From an uncultured Collinsella sp. (GTDB lineage Bacteria > Actinomycetota > Coriobacteriia > Coriobacteriales > Coriobacteriaceae), in NCBI GenBank assembly GCA_900550185.1, contig URRN01000032.1, positions 1 to 14,197 on the forward strand: a stretch of 14,197 nt of DNA, in the 5' to 3' direction. The notes beneath the pieces were generated by a model that saw nothing but the letters and a program-made list of their open reading frames with translations, was not told the origin of the DNA and searched no databases. Made by a program: the position numbers and the translations under genes. Within the stretch, counting starts at the first letter, position 1. The number at the start of each line of letters is the position of its first letter. This document shows, one piece after another, positions 6,181 to 13,494 of the stretch.

Positions 6181-6825
6181 TCACGACCTTTCCCGAACTT
6201 TCACAACGGCACCGTCGCGCATGCAGTAAACCCGATCGGCCAGCTCCTCGAGCACCTCTCCGTCATGGCTGGACAGAATAACCTCGCGACCCGTTGATGC
6301 CGCCATCGCCACAACGCGCTTGAGCATTCCCACGCCCGCTTCGTCGAGGGCATTTGTTGGCTCATCGAGAACAAGTAGCTTCGGCTTTTCCATAATTGCC
6401 GCAGCTATCCCCAGACGTTGCTTCATCCCAAGCGAGTATGCTCGGAACTTCTTTTTTTCGTCTGCATCGAGCCCCACGAGCCGCAGGGCAGAGCGAATGT
6501 CCTCGGGGGTGGCAACGCCCTTGATCTGAGCGATGAGCTCCAAATTATCGTAGCCAGACAGATATCCCAAAAAGGAAGGCGCCTCGATCAACATCCCCAG
6601 ACTCGGCGGGAACGAGATGTCCGCCCCAAGCCTTTGGCCATCGATAGAGATTTCGCCTTCGGTAGGCTTGATCAATCCGCAGACCGCTCGCATAAGCATG
6701 GTCTTACCCGAACCGTTTATCCCCTGAAGCCCAACCACAGTCCCAGGGTCAACCTCGATGGACACGTTGCGCAGAACATCGTTTTTGCCCATGCGCTTCG
6801 ATACGTCACTAACGATCACGCTCAT
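6181..6825 (-). CDS. ABC transporter ATPase, bacitracin/lantibiotic-protection type
   Basis: A 214-residue ATPase subunit that powers the two adjacent permeases. Walker A is GINGSGKT (35-42), the signature is SLGMKQ (131-136), Walker B is LVLDEP with catalytic E155, and the switch His is H187 in SSHD. The Q-loop glutamine region reads LGMLIEAPSF, as in the BcrA/LanF subgroup rather than classical importers. At 214 residues it is short because it lacks the C-terminal extension of some BcrA proteins, but all motifs are present. The ATG at 6825 is fixed by GGGGG seven bases upstream and by a four-base overlap (ATGA) with the preceding permease stop; a much longer in-frame extension lies inside the permease gene and is not real. 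Confidence 0.9.
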   Translation of the reverse strand: MSVIVSDVSKRMGKNDVLRNVSIEVDPGTVVGLQGINGSGKTMLMRAVCGLIKPTEGEISIDGQRLGADISFPPSLGMLIEAPSFLGYLSGYDNLELIAQIKGVATPEDIRSALRLVGLDADEKKKFRAYSLGMKQRLGIAAAIMEKPKLLVLDEPTNALDEAGVGMLKRVVAMAASTGREVILSSHDGEVLEELADRVYCMRDGAVVKVRERS

Positions 6826-7658
6826 ATCTTGTCCCCCTTTTCTATAAGGTCGGCCCTTCGAAACCACAGTCCGCCCAACGATAGGCATAACGACATAATC
6901 ACAATTGAAAACAAGACGCTCGAGCCCGTCGCGATTCCCTCTTTGACAATTCCGCCCCAGCGCAACAGCATTAGGGCGTTGCCTAACAGCACCCAATGCC
7001 GCGCAAATGCCGAACAGATCAGGTAGCTCATTAAAACCACAAACGAGACCGACGGCCCAAGTACAAAGCCAATCACTGCCTGCGCAAACGCAAGCGCCTC
7101 GAAAGCAAAAAAGAGACCTGTGAAAAACGGCAGCGCATCCGCCTCGCCAGCTTTGAGAAACCACGGCGCCAAATTAGCCAGCTGAAGCGACTCGCCATGG
7201 ACGACCGCGCTGAACGAGGCGCTCACCACCAAGCTCCAAATCACAACAGAGCAAACCACCACGAGCAGCGAAAATGCCGTTACCGCCGTCACCAAGATAA
7301 AACGCGAGACCCACCAAAGGGTTCTTGACCGGCATCGAACAAGCGCTTGCAAACCAAACCCGTACAACGATTCGGTCGGATAATCGAGTGTTGTATAGAG
7401 AATAAGCAGAATGACAAATAGCCATCCTAACGGAGGCACAAACATGAGCCCGGGCCTAGGCTCAAACGGAGTGGATCCGGCAAACACGAGCGCGAGATTA
7501 TCAGCAAACCCCAAGGCATCCGTCCGAACCCCATACACAGAAGACAAGCCGTAGGCGTACACCAAGTTCGCAACGGTCACTGCCGCAATCGCAATAAAAG
7601 TAAGGATGTTCTTCTTCAAAACGGTCCTCAGGTCCGCGGCGACCAGCCTAAACAGCAT
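6822..7658 (-). CDS. ABC-2-type permease subunit
   Basis: A 278-residue integral membrane protein with about six hydrophobic helices (near 16-37, 73-90, 115-140, 177-200, 203-223 and 244-265), starting with the amphipathic LFRLVAADLRTVLKKN stretch typical of ABC-2 subunits. It should form a heterodimeric channel with the next gene's product and pair with the ATPase. The ATG overlaps the upstream TGA by one base, with GAGGTGG a few bases earlier as ribosome site; its own stop overlaps the ATPase start by four bases. Family assignment (the DUF2705/LanE-LanG-like permease group) rests on topology and neighbours, because these permeases share little sequence. Confidence 0.8.
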   Translation of the reverse strand: MLFRLVAADLRTVLKKNILTFIAIAAVTVANLVYAYGLSSVYGVRTDALGFADNLALVFAGSTPFEPRPGLMFVPPLGWLFVILLILYTTLDYPTESLYGFGLQALVRCRSRTLWWVSRFILVTAVTAFSLLVVVCSVVIWSLVVSASFSAVVHGESLQLANLAPWFLKAGEADALPFFTGLFFAFEALAFAQAVIGFVLGPSVSFVVLMSYLICSAFARHWVLLGNALMLLRWGGIVKEGIATGSSVLFSIVIMSLCLSLGGLWFRRADLIEKGDKI

Positions 7659-8539
7659 CAGACCACCTCGCGCCTTTTTAAGAATCTCGCGGAAATCAAA
7701 GAAAAGACGAACAGCAAAATGACTTCCGCAAACCCCGTTCGAATGTCGGGCCAGTTATTTAGTGATTCCGACCTGATGCTGTTAAGAATGTTGCAGTTAA
7801 AGCCGACGCATGAAAGGACGCTAAAAATCCAGTCGTTAACAAAATGCCATGCAACCATAATCAGATATGGAACGACCATCGCCTTGATTCTGCTGTGAAA
7901 CACAACCGACAGACCGGTCACGGCCATGGATAGAACCCCCAGCGCCACCGCATCGAACAGCGTATAAACCAGCACGTATAACAGAGGCCGGGAATAAAAC
8001 AGGCCAGAAAAATAGCTATGCAGATAGAGTCCGACGTAAGTCGATTCGTCGACCCGGGGGAGATACGCGGGAAACAGCATGGAGACAATCAGAAAGTTCA
8101 CGAGTAGCGGAATAGCCGTGACCGCAAACGCAGAGAGGAAAGCAGACAGCATCTTCACGTTCACATATGCATTTCTAGAAACACGCGTGCAGATCTGTGC
8201 CTCGTAACCGCTCAAACGCTCGGACAGGCATGACCACGACCCGGCCAACATGGAAAGCAACGGCAGCGCATAGAAAAACACCGACGCTAGCAACGGCGCG
8301 TTCGCGCTCACAACGATCCAGTTACCAAAGCTACTTTCACGCGTTTGGCCGAGGTATGTCTGAGACTGCAGACCAATGCCGTAGCCAAAAGATAACAGCT
8401 GCTTGCGCTCGGCCTCGAGTGTCCACCACGCCTCGATGGCAGCCGCCATCGAAATTGCAGTTGCAACCATAAGGGTCAACGCAAATATAGGATTGCCAAA
8501 TATCTTGGACAGCTCGTGCCGCATTAGATTTCTATTCAA
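7658..8539 (-). CDS. ABC-2-type permease subunit with a TTG start
   Basis: A 293-residue membrane protein with about six helices (near 16-37, 80-101, 128-152, 182-205, 214-231 and 268-287) and a cytoplasmic NLMRHELSKIFGNP start. It is the likely partner of the following permease. A TTG start at 8539 is preferred because GGAGGG lies nine bases before it; the first in-frame ATG, at 8524, lacks a nearby ribosome site. The GC-rich hairpin at 8559-8590 stands just upstream of that ribosome site, between this gene and the secreted-protein gene, so transporter expression may be set below that of the secreted protein. The gene is intact. Confidence 0.8.
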   Translation of the reverse strand: MNRNLMRHELSKIFGNPIFALTLMVATAISMAAAIEAWWTLEAERKQLLSFGYGIGLQSQTYLGQTRESSFGNWIVVSANAPLLASVFFYALPLLSMLAGSWSCLSERLSGYEAQICTRVSRNAYVNVKMLSAFLSAFAVTAIPLLVNFLIVSMLFPAYLPRVDESTYVGLYLHSYFSGLFYSRPLLYVLVYTLFDAVALGVLSMAVTGLSVVFHSRIKAMVVPYLIMVAWHFVNDWIFSVLSCVGFNCNILNSIRSESLNNWPDIRTGFAEVILLFVFSLISARFLKRREVV

Positions 8540-8558
8540 GCGACATCACCCTCCCTTC

Positions 8559-8590
8559 GGCCGGGCCGAGCAGCAACGCTCGGCCCGGCC
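8559..8590 (-). promoter_or_regulatory. 13-bp GC-rich hairpin between secreted-protein and permease genes
   Basis: GGCCGGGCCGAGC (8559-8571) pairs perfectly with GCTCGGCCCGGCC (8578-8590) around a six-base loop. Transcription runs leftward through it. No T-run follows, so it is unlikely to be a full terminator; an attenuator or an mRNA-processing/stability element that favours the upstream gene is more likely. Confidence 0.6.
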
Positions 8591-8618
8591 CTAATCACAA
8601 TAAGAAGCTGCGGATTGG

Positions 8619-9131
8619 CTAGGAGGGAAGTTTGTTAAAATGGCCAAAGCAATCGGGGCTCCACTTTCCATAGACCGTGCCGTATCCGGACTCGGCCCAT
8701 GCGGTCAGACGAGCATGACTACGCCCATTCTCACGGACGAGGTTGTATATCTCCCATTTATCCGCATGGTTGGAGCGATACACGCCTTGCGTGCAATTCA
8801 TGTTGCCCGTTCCTTTAGTGTCATAGGCACCGTCCACGTACAGGCGCAATGGCTTTCCCGAATAGCCTTGAATCCAAATGTAGACTGAGGATGAATCTTC
8901 TTTCTGGCGATAGCCGGTTGCGCTCGTGCCAGAACATTGAAAAGCGAAATTTCTATCTTCGTTGTTCTTGCATGTGGCAATTCCGGCATCCGCGCTCTGC
9001 GAAATGCTAGAAACCTGGGAAGTGTCAAACTCCTCTTGAGCAAATGATGCGGCAGGTGCACCCATCGACAAGCCCGCAACAATCGCCAAGCCGACTCCGA
9101 TTCGAGCAATAGCGCTCCTTGGCTTAATCAT
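8619..9131 (-). CDS. Secreted four-cysteine protein, DUF2712-like
   Basis: A 170-residue exported protein. Residues 1-31 are a Sec signal peptide (basic start, hydrophobic core IGVGLAIVAGLSMGAPAA, likely cleavage after SFA at 31). The mature part of about 139 residues has a polar lead region, then a Tyr/Trp-rich strand region (Y-R-Q-K-E-D-S-S-S-V-Y-I), a V-R-E-N-G-R-S-H-A-R-L motif and the closing K-W-S-P-D. This order resembles DUF2712 proteins found next to ABC transporters in Firmicutes; their function is not established. Four cysteines (54, 66, 113, 161) could make two disulfides. The ATG at 9131 follows GGAGAAGG; a TTG four codons earlier lies inside that motif. Its place between the LuxR-type regulator and the exporter suggests a secreted effector or bacteriocin-like product whose transport or immunity the ABC genes serve. 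Confidence 0.75.
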   Translation of the reverse strand: MIKPRSAIARIGVGLAIVAGLSMGAPAASFAQEEFDTSQVSSISQSADAGIATCKNNEDRNFAFQCSGTSATGYRQKEDSSSVYIWIQGYSGKPLRLYVDGAYDTKGTGNMNCTQGVYRSNHADKWEIYNLVRENGRSHARLTAWAESGYGTVYGKWSPDCFGHFNKLPS

Positions 9132-9160
9132 GGCCTTCTCCAATCAAAAGCGGTTAACAA

Positions 9161-9172
9161 TGCGTCGACGCA
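9161..9172. promoter_or_regulatory. 12-bp perfect palindrome before the secreted-protein gene
   Basis: TGCGTCGACGCA is a perfect palindrome 30 bases ahead of the start codon, in the 109-base gap between the regulator and the secreted-protein gene. GGTT and AACC flank it nearly symmetrically (offset by one base). A binding site for the adjacent HTH regulator is plausible but not shown. Confidence 0.35.
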
Positions 9173-9240
9173 CGGCAACCTTTGCATGAATGGAGAAAGA
9201 TGTCTGTAAACACCCGCTATTGAGTTGATAATCCAGGCGT

Positions 9241-11424
9241 TTACACGTTATCCACCTGCGATAACAATGAAATAAGCTCCGCTTTGTTCTTGATCTTCAA
9301 CTGGCGATAAGATGCGGATCGCAACGCTTGCACCGTAGATGCAGCATAACCTACGTCATCCGCAATAGCCTTTGTCGTTGCGCCCTCTGCCGTCATCAGC
9401 AAAATTTGCGACTGAACATCAGAAAGGGAGCGCGATGTAAGCAAAGCCAGCTGGCGCACGCGAGCCGTTTCGGTGAACCCATTCGCACGGTACTCCAAGA
9501 CGGCCCTCTCGCCCTCAACCGAGCGGGCGAGCGCGATGTGCGTGACGAACATGGGCACAGACCAGCAGACGACCACCGTTGCCACGACGACATTGACAGC
9601 CGAACTATGCCCCAACAGCGACGCAAGGAACAACGGCTCGAAAACCATCAGATCCTGCGCCATATTGAACAAGACAGCCCAGCAAGGAGCCGCCGCCCCA
9701 AAGCAAAGCATCCATACCCCGAGCATTTTGCGCTGCGGAAAGCTTCGCAGCACTATATATGTGAGCAGCATCCCCGTCAGTACCGCAAGTCCATGGATTC
9801 GACCCCTAGTAGTTGCATAGATTAAAGCGGCCACACCTATCGAAACTAATGGCGCGATAGCCCGAGTATGGGCATGAACCTTAAACGGGCACAGCTTAAC
9901 GGCGAGCGAAGCCATAGACGCTATGCCGCAAAACAGGACCGGCGCAGCCATCAACGGATCGCGTACGCACCTCCATGCCGCGATATAAACAAAAGACCAC
10001 TCCACAGCAGACAGTATCGCCCATACGCACGGGCTTCCGAGCCCGATCGCCCCATCCGCTCCATCCAGATCGTCCCCGCGCTTTGGTTTTCCACCCGCGC
10101 TGCACAGCGACAGAAGCAGCCCGAGACCCAATGTATAGCTTGCAAGAGAAAAGGCGATTGCATGCGTAACACCGGACCCCCAATCGCTATCCGCCATTAC
10201 CAAGGGGCCTGCCGCAAGGAGGATGAAAAATAATGTGAGCAGATATCGAAACAGCCGGCGCGTCCGAGCTGATGCCAACATATCGTCAGCATGCCGCTGC
10301 GGCATCTCGGGCCCTACAGCATCACCCTCACCCGCAAACAACGCCACGAGCTCGCGTGAGCCCGCAACCGACGCCTTCCCGTATGCTCGGTGAAGCGTTG
10401 TTCGCACCGTCGATGGCTTCGTACCCGTCTCCCTGGCAATCTCCGCCGGCGTTTTCCCTTTGAGCAGCAGCCGAACAAACTGCTCTTCTCGAAGCGACAG
10501 GGCAGGGGAAAACACCCCCGCATCGAATGGGTCGGACGTGCGAGGGGTATCCGAATTGTTGTCCCGTTTCTCCCTTAGCAATGTGTATACGAAGGCGGCA
10601 ACAGCAATAGCGGACCCCGTCGACAGTGATGAAATGACCGTGGCATCGCTTGCAAAGTATGCCTCCTCGACAGCCGGAACAAGGCCAATAGGAACTGCTA
10701 CGAGCACAGAACGGGCAAACACGTCGCCCTGCCCCCGACCAAAGGCGCGGGGACAGCAAAGCAGCGGGGCCACAGCCAACATGAGATAGACCAGAGGAAT
10801 TAAAAGCATAAGGCCAATTGATGCGGCCGTTACAGGGGACATCCCCCATGGCTCGGGAACGACTCTCCATGAAACTCGACAGCAAAACAGCAGGCAAGAC
10901 AGGACAACTACTGTTTCTGCAAAAAGTGCGCTCTGCGGTCGGCGGGTCCCCCTTTCGCCGTCCCGCGCCGCCCCCCGTATCAAAGGAGAGCCCGCCGTAT
11001 TCCAAATTACATATGAGAGGAGCAACGACCCAGTGAAGCACGAGGCGCATGAAACGCCGCGCAACAGCCAGATAGGCGCAAACACGAATGGAATAGAATC
11101 TCCGCGAGCATAGAAGGCCAAGTCGGCCCATTCGGGAACCGTAGCAATAACACCAAGGAAAACACCGATAGCACCGAGATGCTTCGGCCGTCTTATTTCT
11201 CTCCCCTTGCGGAGCGCAACACCATGACCAAACGCCGCGAGGCATGCACCAAGGATAACGAGCCAGGTCATCGCACCTGATGCCAGGCCGATTGAAGATG
11301 AAAACCGGTGATAAGGGGTGACCGCCATTACGATAAGCACAATGGCGCAGGCAGATGTGGCAGAACGGCGGGAAAAGAGCATATGACCTCCATAGCGCGG
11401 CATTATACCGCTCGGTTCGTTCAT
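9241..11424 (-). CDS. Double-module membrane LuxR-type regulator
   Basis: A 727-residue protein with two similar halves. Half one (about 1-365): seven or so hydrophobic helices, then a LuxR-type HTH at about 308-364 (L-S-L-R-E-E-Q-F-V-R-L-L-L-K-G-K-T-P-A-E-I-A-R-E-T-G with the recognition stretch KPSTVRTTLHRAYGK). Half two (about 366-727): again some seven helices, then a second HTH at about 659-722 (S-L-S-D-V-Q-S-Q-I-L, TTKAIADDVGYAASTVQALR). Coriobacteriia carry many single-module proteins of this build (membrane part plus C-terminal HTH); here two are fused, placing one HTH inside the chain between membrane domains. The ATG at 11424 is chosen for GGAG nine bases upstream. It is transcribed in the same direction as the secreted protein and ABC genes and probably controls them in response to a membrane signal. 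Confidence 0.85.
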   Translation of the reverse strand: MNEPSGIMPRYGGHMLFSRRSATSACAIVLIVMAVTPYHRFSSSIGLASGAMTWLVILGACLAAFGHGVALRKGREIRRPKHLGAIGVFLGVIATVPEWADLAFYARGDSIPFVFAPIWLLRGVSCASCFTGSLLLSYVIWNTAGSPLIRGAARDGERGTRRPQSALFAETVVVLSCLLFCCRVSWRVVPEPWGMSPVTAASIGLMLLIPLVYLMLAVAPLLCCPRAFGRGQGDVFARSVLVAVPIGLVPAVEEAYFASDATVISSLSTGSAIAVAAFVYTLLREKRDNNSDTPRTSDPFDAGVFSPALSLREEQFVRLLLKGKTPAEIARETGTKPSTVRTTLHRAYGKASVAGSRELVALFAGEGDAVGPEMPQRHADDMLASARTRRLFRYLLTLFFILLAAGPLVMADSDWGSGVTHAIAFSLASYTLGLGLLLSLCSAGGKPKRGDDLDGADGAIGLGSPCVWAILSAVEWSFVYIAAWRCVRDPLMAAPVLFCGIASMASLAVKLCPFKVHAHTRAIAPLVSIGVAALIYATTRGRIHGLAVLTGMLLTYIVLRSFPQRKMLGVWMLCFGAAAPCWAVLFNMAQDLMVFEPLFLASLLGHSSAVNVVVATVVVCWSVPMFVTHIALARSVEGERAVLEYRANGFTETARVRQLALLTSRSLSDVQSQILLMTAEGATTKAIADDVGYAASTVQALRSASYRQLKIKNKAELISLLSQVDNV

Positions 11425-11562
11425 CCCTCTTCGCTCCCACACCGGCCAGCATCAACGATTCACGCATACTCCAATCCGAACCAGATAACGGGCCAATTTT
11501 CCGCAGTCCCCGCCCCAAAGCGGGATACGGTTTCCTTTTGAGCGCCGGTTCGGAAAATGCAT

Positions 11563-11584
11563 CCAGTTTTAGGCCGAAAACTGG
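11563..11584. repeat. Hairpin upstream of the LuxR-type regulator
   Basis: CCAGTTTT (11563-11570) pairs with AAAACTGG (11577-11584) around six bases. It lies in the 258-base gap (11425-11682) between the regulator and the MobC-like gene, which are on the same strand. It may be part of the regulator's promoter or leader. A plus-strand frame here encodes a hydrophobic stretch (about 11610-11680) but has no ribosome site. Confidence 0.35.
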
Positions 11585-11682
11585 GACGCGCGGGCAGGAG
11601 CTATGCAAAGATAGCGGCCGTTGGCCTTGCGATCGGTCTTGCAATGGCGCTGTGCGCATCGTTCGCGAAGTATAGGTCCGAG

Positions 11683-12336
11683 TTAAAGATTTCTGTTGTC
11701 TGGTTCATCTGCCAGATAGTCGTGGGGAACATAGTCAACGTGACAACGCTTTTCAAGCTCCTCGATGAACCGGTCGACCTTTCGAGCATTTTGGTAAACC
11801 TTTTCAAGCGTTCGGAAAACAGCTTTCTCGTTGTACGCGGGAAGCCCTTGGGCGTTCACAAAATACATCAGCTGATTGAGGTTTGTTCCTTCCTTCAATA
11901 ACTCATGATGGAGTTTTTCAACTTCCGCGATGTCAAAATTGAATGATTCGATCTTTCCGTAAATTGCACTGCGGCGAACCAGTTCGCTTACAGAAATGCC
12001 GAGCGCCGCTGCACGCTGCTCGATTGCCTTTTTTTCTGGAGCAGTGAGCATTACTTGGACCGGAATACTCCTTTTTTCAGAAATCGGCTCGCCACTTTCA
12101 TCGGTTTCACGCGATGCCTGTGCTCTCCTGTAATCCTCCTGTTGCTTATGGAGGGCCTTTTTCTTCCGACTGAGAACTTGCATTTCATCATCGAGATCAT
12201 CAAGTGAGATTTCCCGATGAATCAGTACAGATCGAATCAACTCAGCTTCCGTACAACCGGCTTGTTCGCAAAGTTGTTGATAGATCTCTTTCTCTTCAGG
12301 AGAAACGCGAGCCTTTACGAATTCATTTCGTGCCAT
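11683..12336 (-). CDS. mobC: MobC-like relaxosome protein with two ribbon-helix-helix domains
   Basis: A 217-residue DNA-binding protein. The first ribbon-helix-helix domain is at about 5-40 (FVKARVSPEEKEIYQQL, then C-T-E-A-E-L-I-R). A basic, charged linker follows (55-88). A second domain at 90-128 (S-I-P-V-Q-V-M-L-T-A-P-E-K-K-A-I, then S-V-S-E-L-V-R-R-S-A) leads into a helical MobC tail with the G-T-N-L-N-Q-L motif (150-156). MobC proteins help a relaxase bind and open the transfer origin. The ATG at 12336 is preferred because the frame then begins exactly at the conserved domain; GGAG lies eleven bases upstream. A 6-bp inverted repeat, CCGGAG/CTCCGG, lies at about 12350-12365, a possible autoregulatory site. 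No relaxase gene follows, which is unusual. Confidence 0.82.
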   Translation of the reverse strand: MARNEFVKARVSPEEKEIYQQLCEQAGCTEAELIRSVLIHREISLDDLDDEMQVLSRKKKALHKQQEDYRRAQASRETDESGEPISEKRSIPVQVMLTAPEKKAIEQRAAALGISVSELVRRSAIYGKIESFNFDIAEVEKLHHELLKEGTNLNQLMYFVNAQGLPAYNEKAVFRTLEKVYQNARKVDRFIEELEKRCHVDYVPHDYLADEPDNRNL

Positions 12337-12500
12337 TTTTCTACTTTCTCCGGAGTGGCCTCCGGAAAAGTAAGCAAGAAACTGAGGATTGGCATCCGTC
12401 ACCTCTTGCTATGGTTGCCTAATTTTTTAGAAAGAGTGAAACCAACCCGCAAAAAGCGTGCTGCGTTCACTCTTTCCCTTTTCTCCGTGACAGGAGAAAA

Positions 12501-12566
12501 GCAAGATTCGTAAATCATGATAACAGGGACCACGGGCCCGGTTATCATGATTTACGTACATCTTGC
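12501..12566 (+). other. Candidate origin of transfer (oriT)
   Basis: A perfect 16-bp inverted repeat, CGTAAATCATGATAAC (12509-12524) and its reverse complement (12541-12556), flanks 16 bases that include the palindrome CGGGCCCG (12533-12540). Nine bases after the right arm, CATCTTG is followed by C (12559-12566), resembling the IncP/MOBP nick core YATCCTG|Y, and RP4 oriT has the same repeat-then-nick spacing of about eight bases. Outer bases GCAAGA (12501-12506) and TCTTGC (12561-12566) also pair. The MobC-like gene starts 165 bases away. If nicked here, the MobC gene would enter the recipient last, as is usual. Confidence 0.6.
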
Positions 12567-12607
12567 AATCTCCGGAACGGGGATTGGGCGAAACGCAGTG
12601 TAGACGT

Positions 12608-12643
12608 GGAATGAGAGGCCTCATTCCAAGCGAGAGGCCTCGC
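12608..12643. repeat. Twin hairpins with an identical loop
   Basis: GGAATGAG/CTCATTCC (12608-12627) and GCGAG/CTCGC (12630-12643) stand two bases apart. Both have the loop AGGC and share the core GAGAGGCCTC (12613-12622 and 12632-12641). Function unknown. Confidence 0.5.
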
Positions 12644-13018
12644 GGCGTTGTAACTGCGCGAAGACCGTGAGCGAAAGTGAATTTTTAACGCGAAGGATGC
12701 TGAGTGTTAGAGATTCGCTGTAGCGAGAGCGGAGCGGGTTTGCGGCGCCCGCGACGCAAACATTCGACTTTATCGAATCGTTTTTCGATACGCTTGCGAA
12801 AAAGTTGAGGCAGCTTTCGACAATTTCAATGGCGCGGAGAGTCATTAGCGTGACTCGCAGCGCTGTTGGATTTGTCGAAAGGTGACGCGGCTCGCATTGC
12901 GATTCGGATTAGCGAGTCGGTTTTCATGCGGCGGTCAAGCCGCCTATGATCGCGACCTTCGGTCGCTATCGATTTTCAAATTTTGTTTTGACGCGAGTTG
13001 AGATGCGAAACGAAAAAC

Positions 13019-13063
13019 CGAAACGCCCGCGCGAGCCGTTTCGACTTTTGCGCGGGCGTTTCG
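13019..13063. repeat. 14-bp-arm GC-rich inverted repeat
   Basis: CGAAACGCCCGCGC (13019-13032) pairs exactly with GCGCGGGCGTTTCG (13050-13063) around 17 bases. Weaker AT-rich inverted sequence continues outward on both sides. It may be a terminator-like or protein-recognised structure. Confidence 0.55.
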
Positions 13064-13190
13064 AATCAAATGAAAATCAATACGATGAGTTTTTGAGTTT
13101 CACGCTTCATAACAGATTTAAAAACTACGGCGTCGATTCCAACTGCCATCAATCAACCGATGCAGTCGCAGTCAACTTACCGACCCAGGT

Positions 13191-13273
13191 CCAAGGGCGG
13201 AGCCCTGGCAAGAGCCAACGGCTGCGAACTTGTGGCTACATTTACGATGGAGGTACAAGTTCGCGTCTCTTGC
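13191..13273. repeat. Compound inverted repeat with a GGGCGGAGCCC motif
   Basis: GCGAACTTGT (13224-13233) pairs exactly with ACAAGTTCGC (13255-13264), and GCAAGAG (13208-13214) with CTCTTGC (13267-13273), giving a two-tier stem. Immediately left, AGGGC-GGA-GCCCT (13194-13206) is a mini-hairpin whose motif recurs at 13505-13519 and 13771-13789. Confidence 0.55.
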
Positions 13274-13381
13274 GAGATTTTTCATCTCACAGCACATTTC
13301 ACGGCAAACCATCGCCGCGCTTAGATCGCCTCGGTGTCCGGTGGCTGTCCGGTAGCGAACCTTTTACCGAGACGCACCGGA

Positions 13382-13477
13382 GACATTGCGTAACTGTGTC
13401 ATGCCGCAACAATGTAAAAGTGTGACTGCCGAACTGTGTAATAACGCAATAACGTAACAACGTTATTGCGTCACTTT
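13382..13477 (+). repeat. Octamer array, left block (12 units, plus orientation)
   Basis: Reading from 13382 in steps of eight bases gives twelve consecutive units such as GTAACTGT (13390), GCAACAAT (13406), GTGACTGC (13422), GCAATAAC (13446) and GTTATTGC (13462). The fourth base is A in all twelve, the eighth is a pyrimidine in all twelve, and the first is G in eleven; the exception starts CGAA. The consensus is about GNNAYWRY. Two 26-base stretches (13392-13417 and 13432-13457) match at 21 positions, so a higher-order 40-base repeat overlies the octamers. A 12-bp hairpin (13444-13471) is embedded at the right end. Confidence 0.75.
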
Positions 13478-13494
13478 TTAACGCCGCCAAGGGC

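Larger units (their letters stand above)
12644..13381. other. Gene-free, hairpin-rich stretch
   Basis: No reading frame here has a ribosome site, recognisable domain or coding-like composition. It holds many short hairpins, for example GGCGG/CCGCC (12930-12944) and GCGACC/GGTCGC (12952-12966), plus the larger repeats listed separately at 13019-13063 and 13208-13273. AT-rich text such as GATTTTCAAATTTTG near 12971-12985 has an imperfect inverted partner near 13065-13085. The organisation suggests a cis-acting or decayed non-coding part of a mobile element. Confidence 0.5.

Noticed and set aside
10328..11659. 443-codon minus-strand open frame
   Set aside because: It overlaps the LuxR-type regulator in another frame, and its product is Cys/Arg-rich without domains, so it is a shadow frame.
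11557..11901. Plus-strand frame with a hydrophobic segment upstream of the regulator
   Set aside because: It has no ribosome site and continues antisense into the MobC-like gene; possibly a remnant, but not supportable as a gene.
12621..12845. 74-codon minus-strand frame
   Set aside because: It begins without a ribosome site and ends in the twin-hairpin repeat; no family features.
12946..13425. 159-codon plus-strand open frame
   Set aside because: It runs through several inverted repeats and into the octamer array, lacks a ribosome site and gives a low-complexity, domain-free protein.
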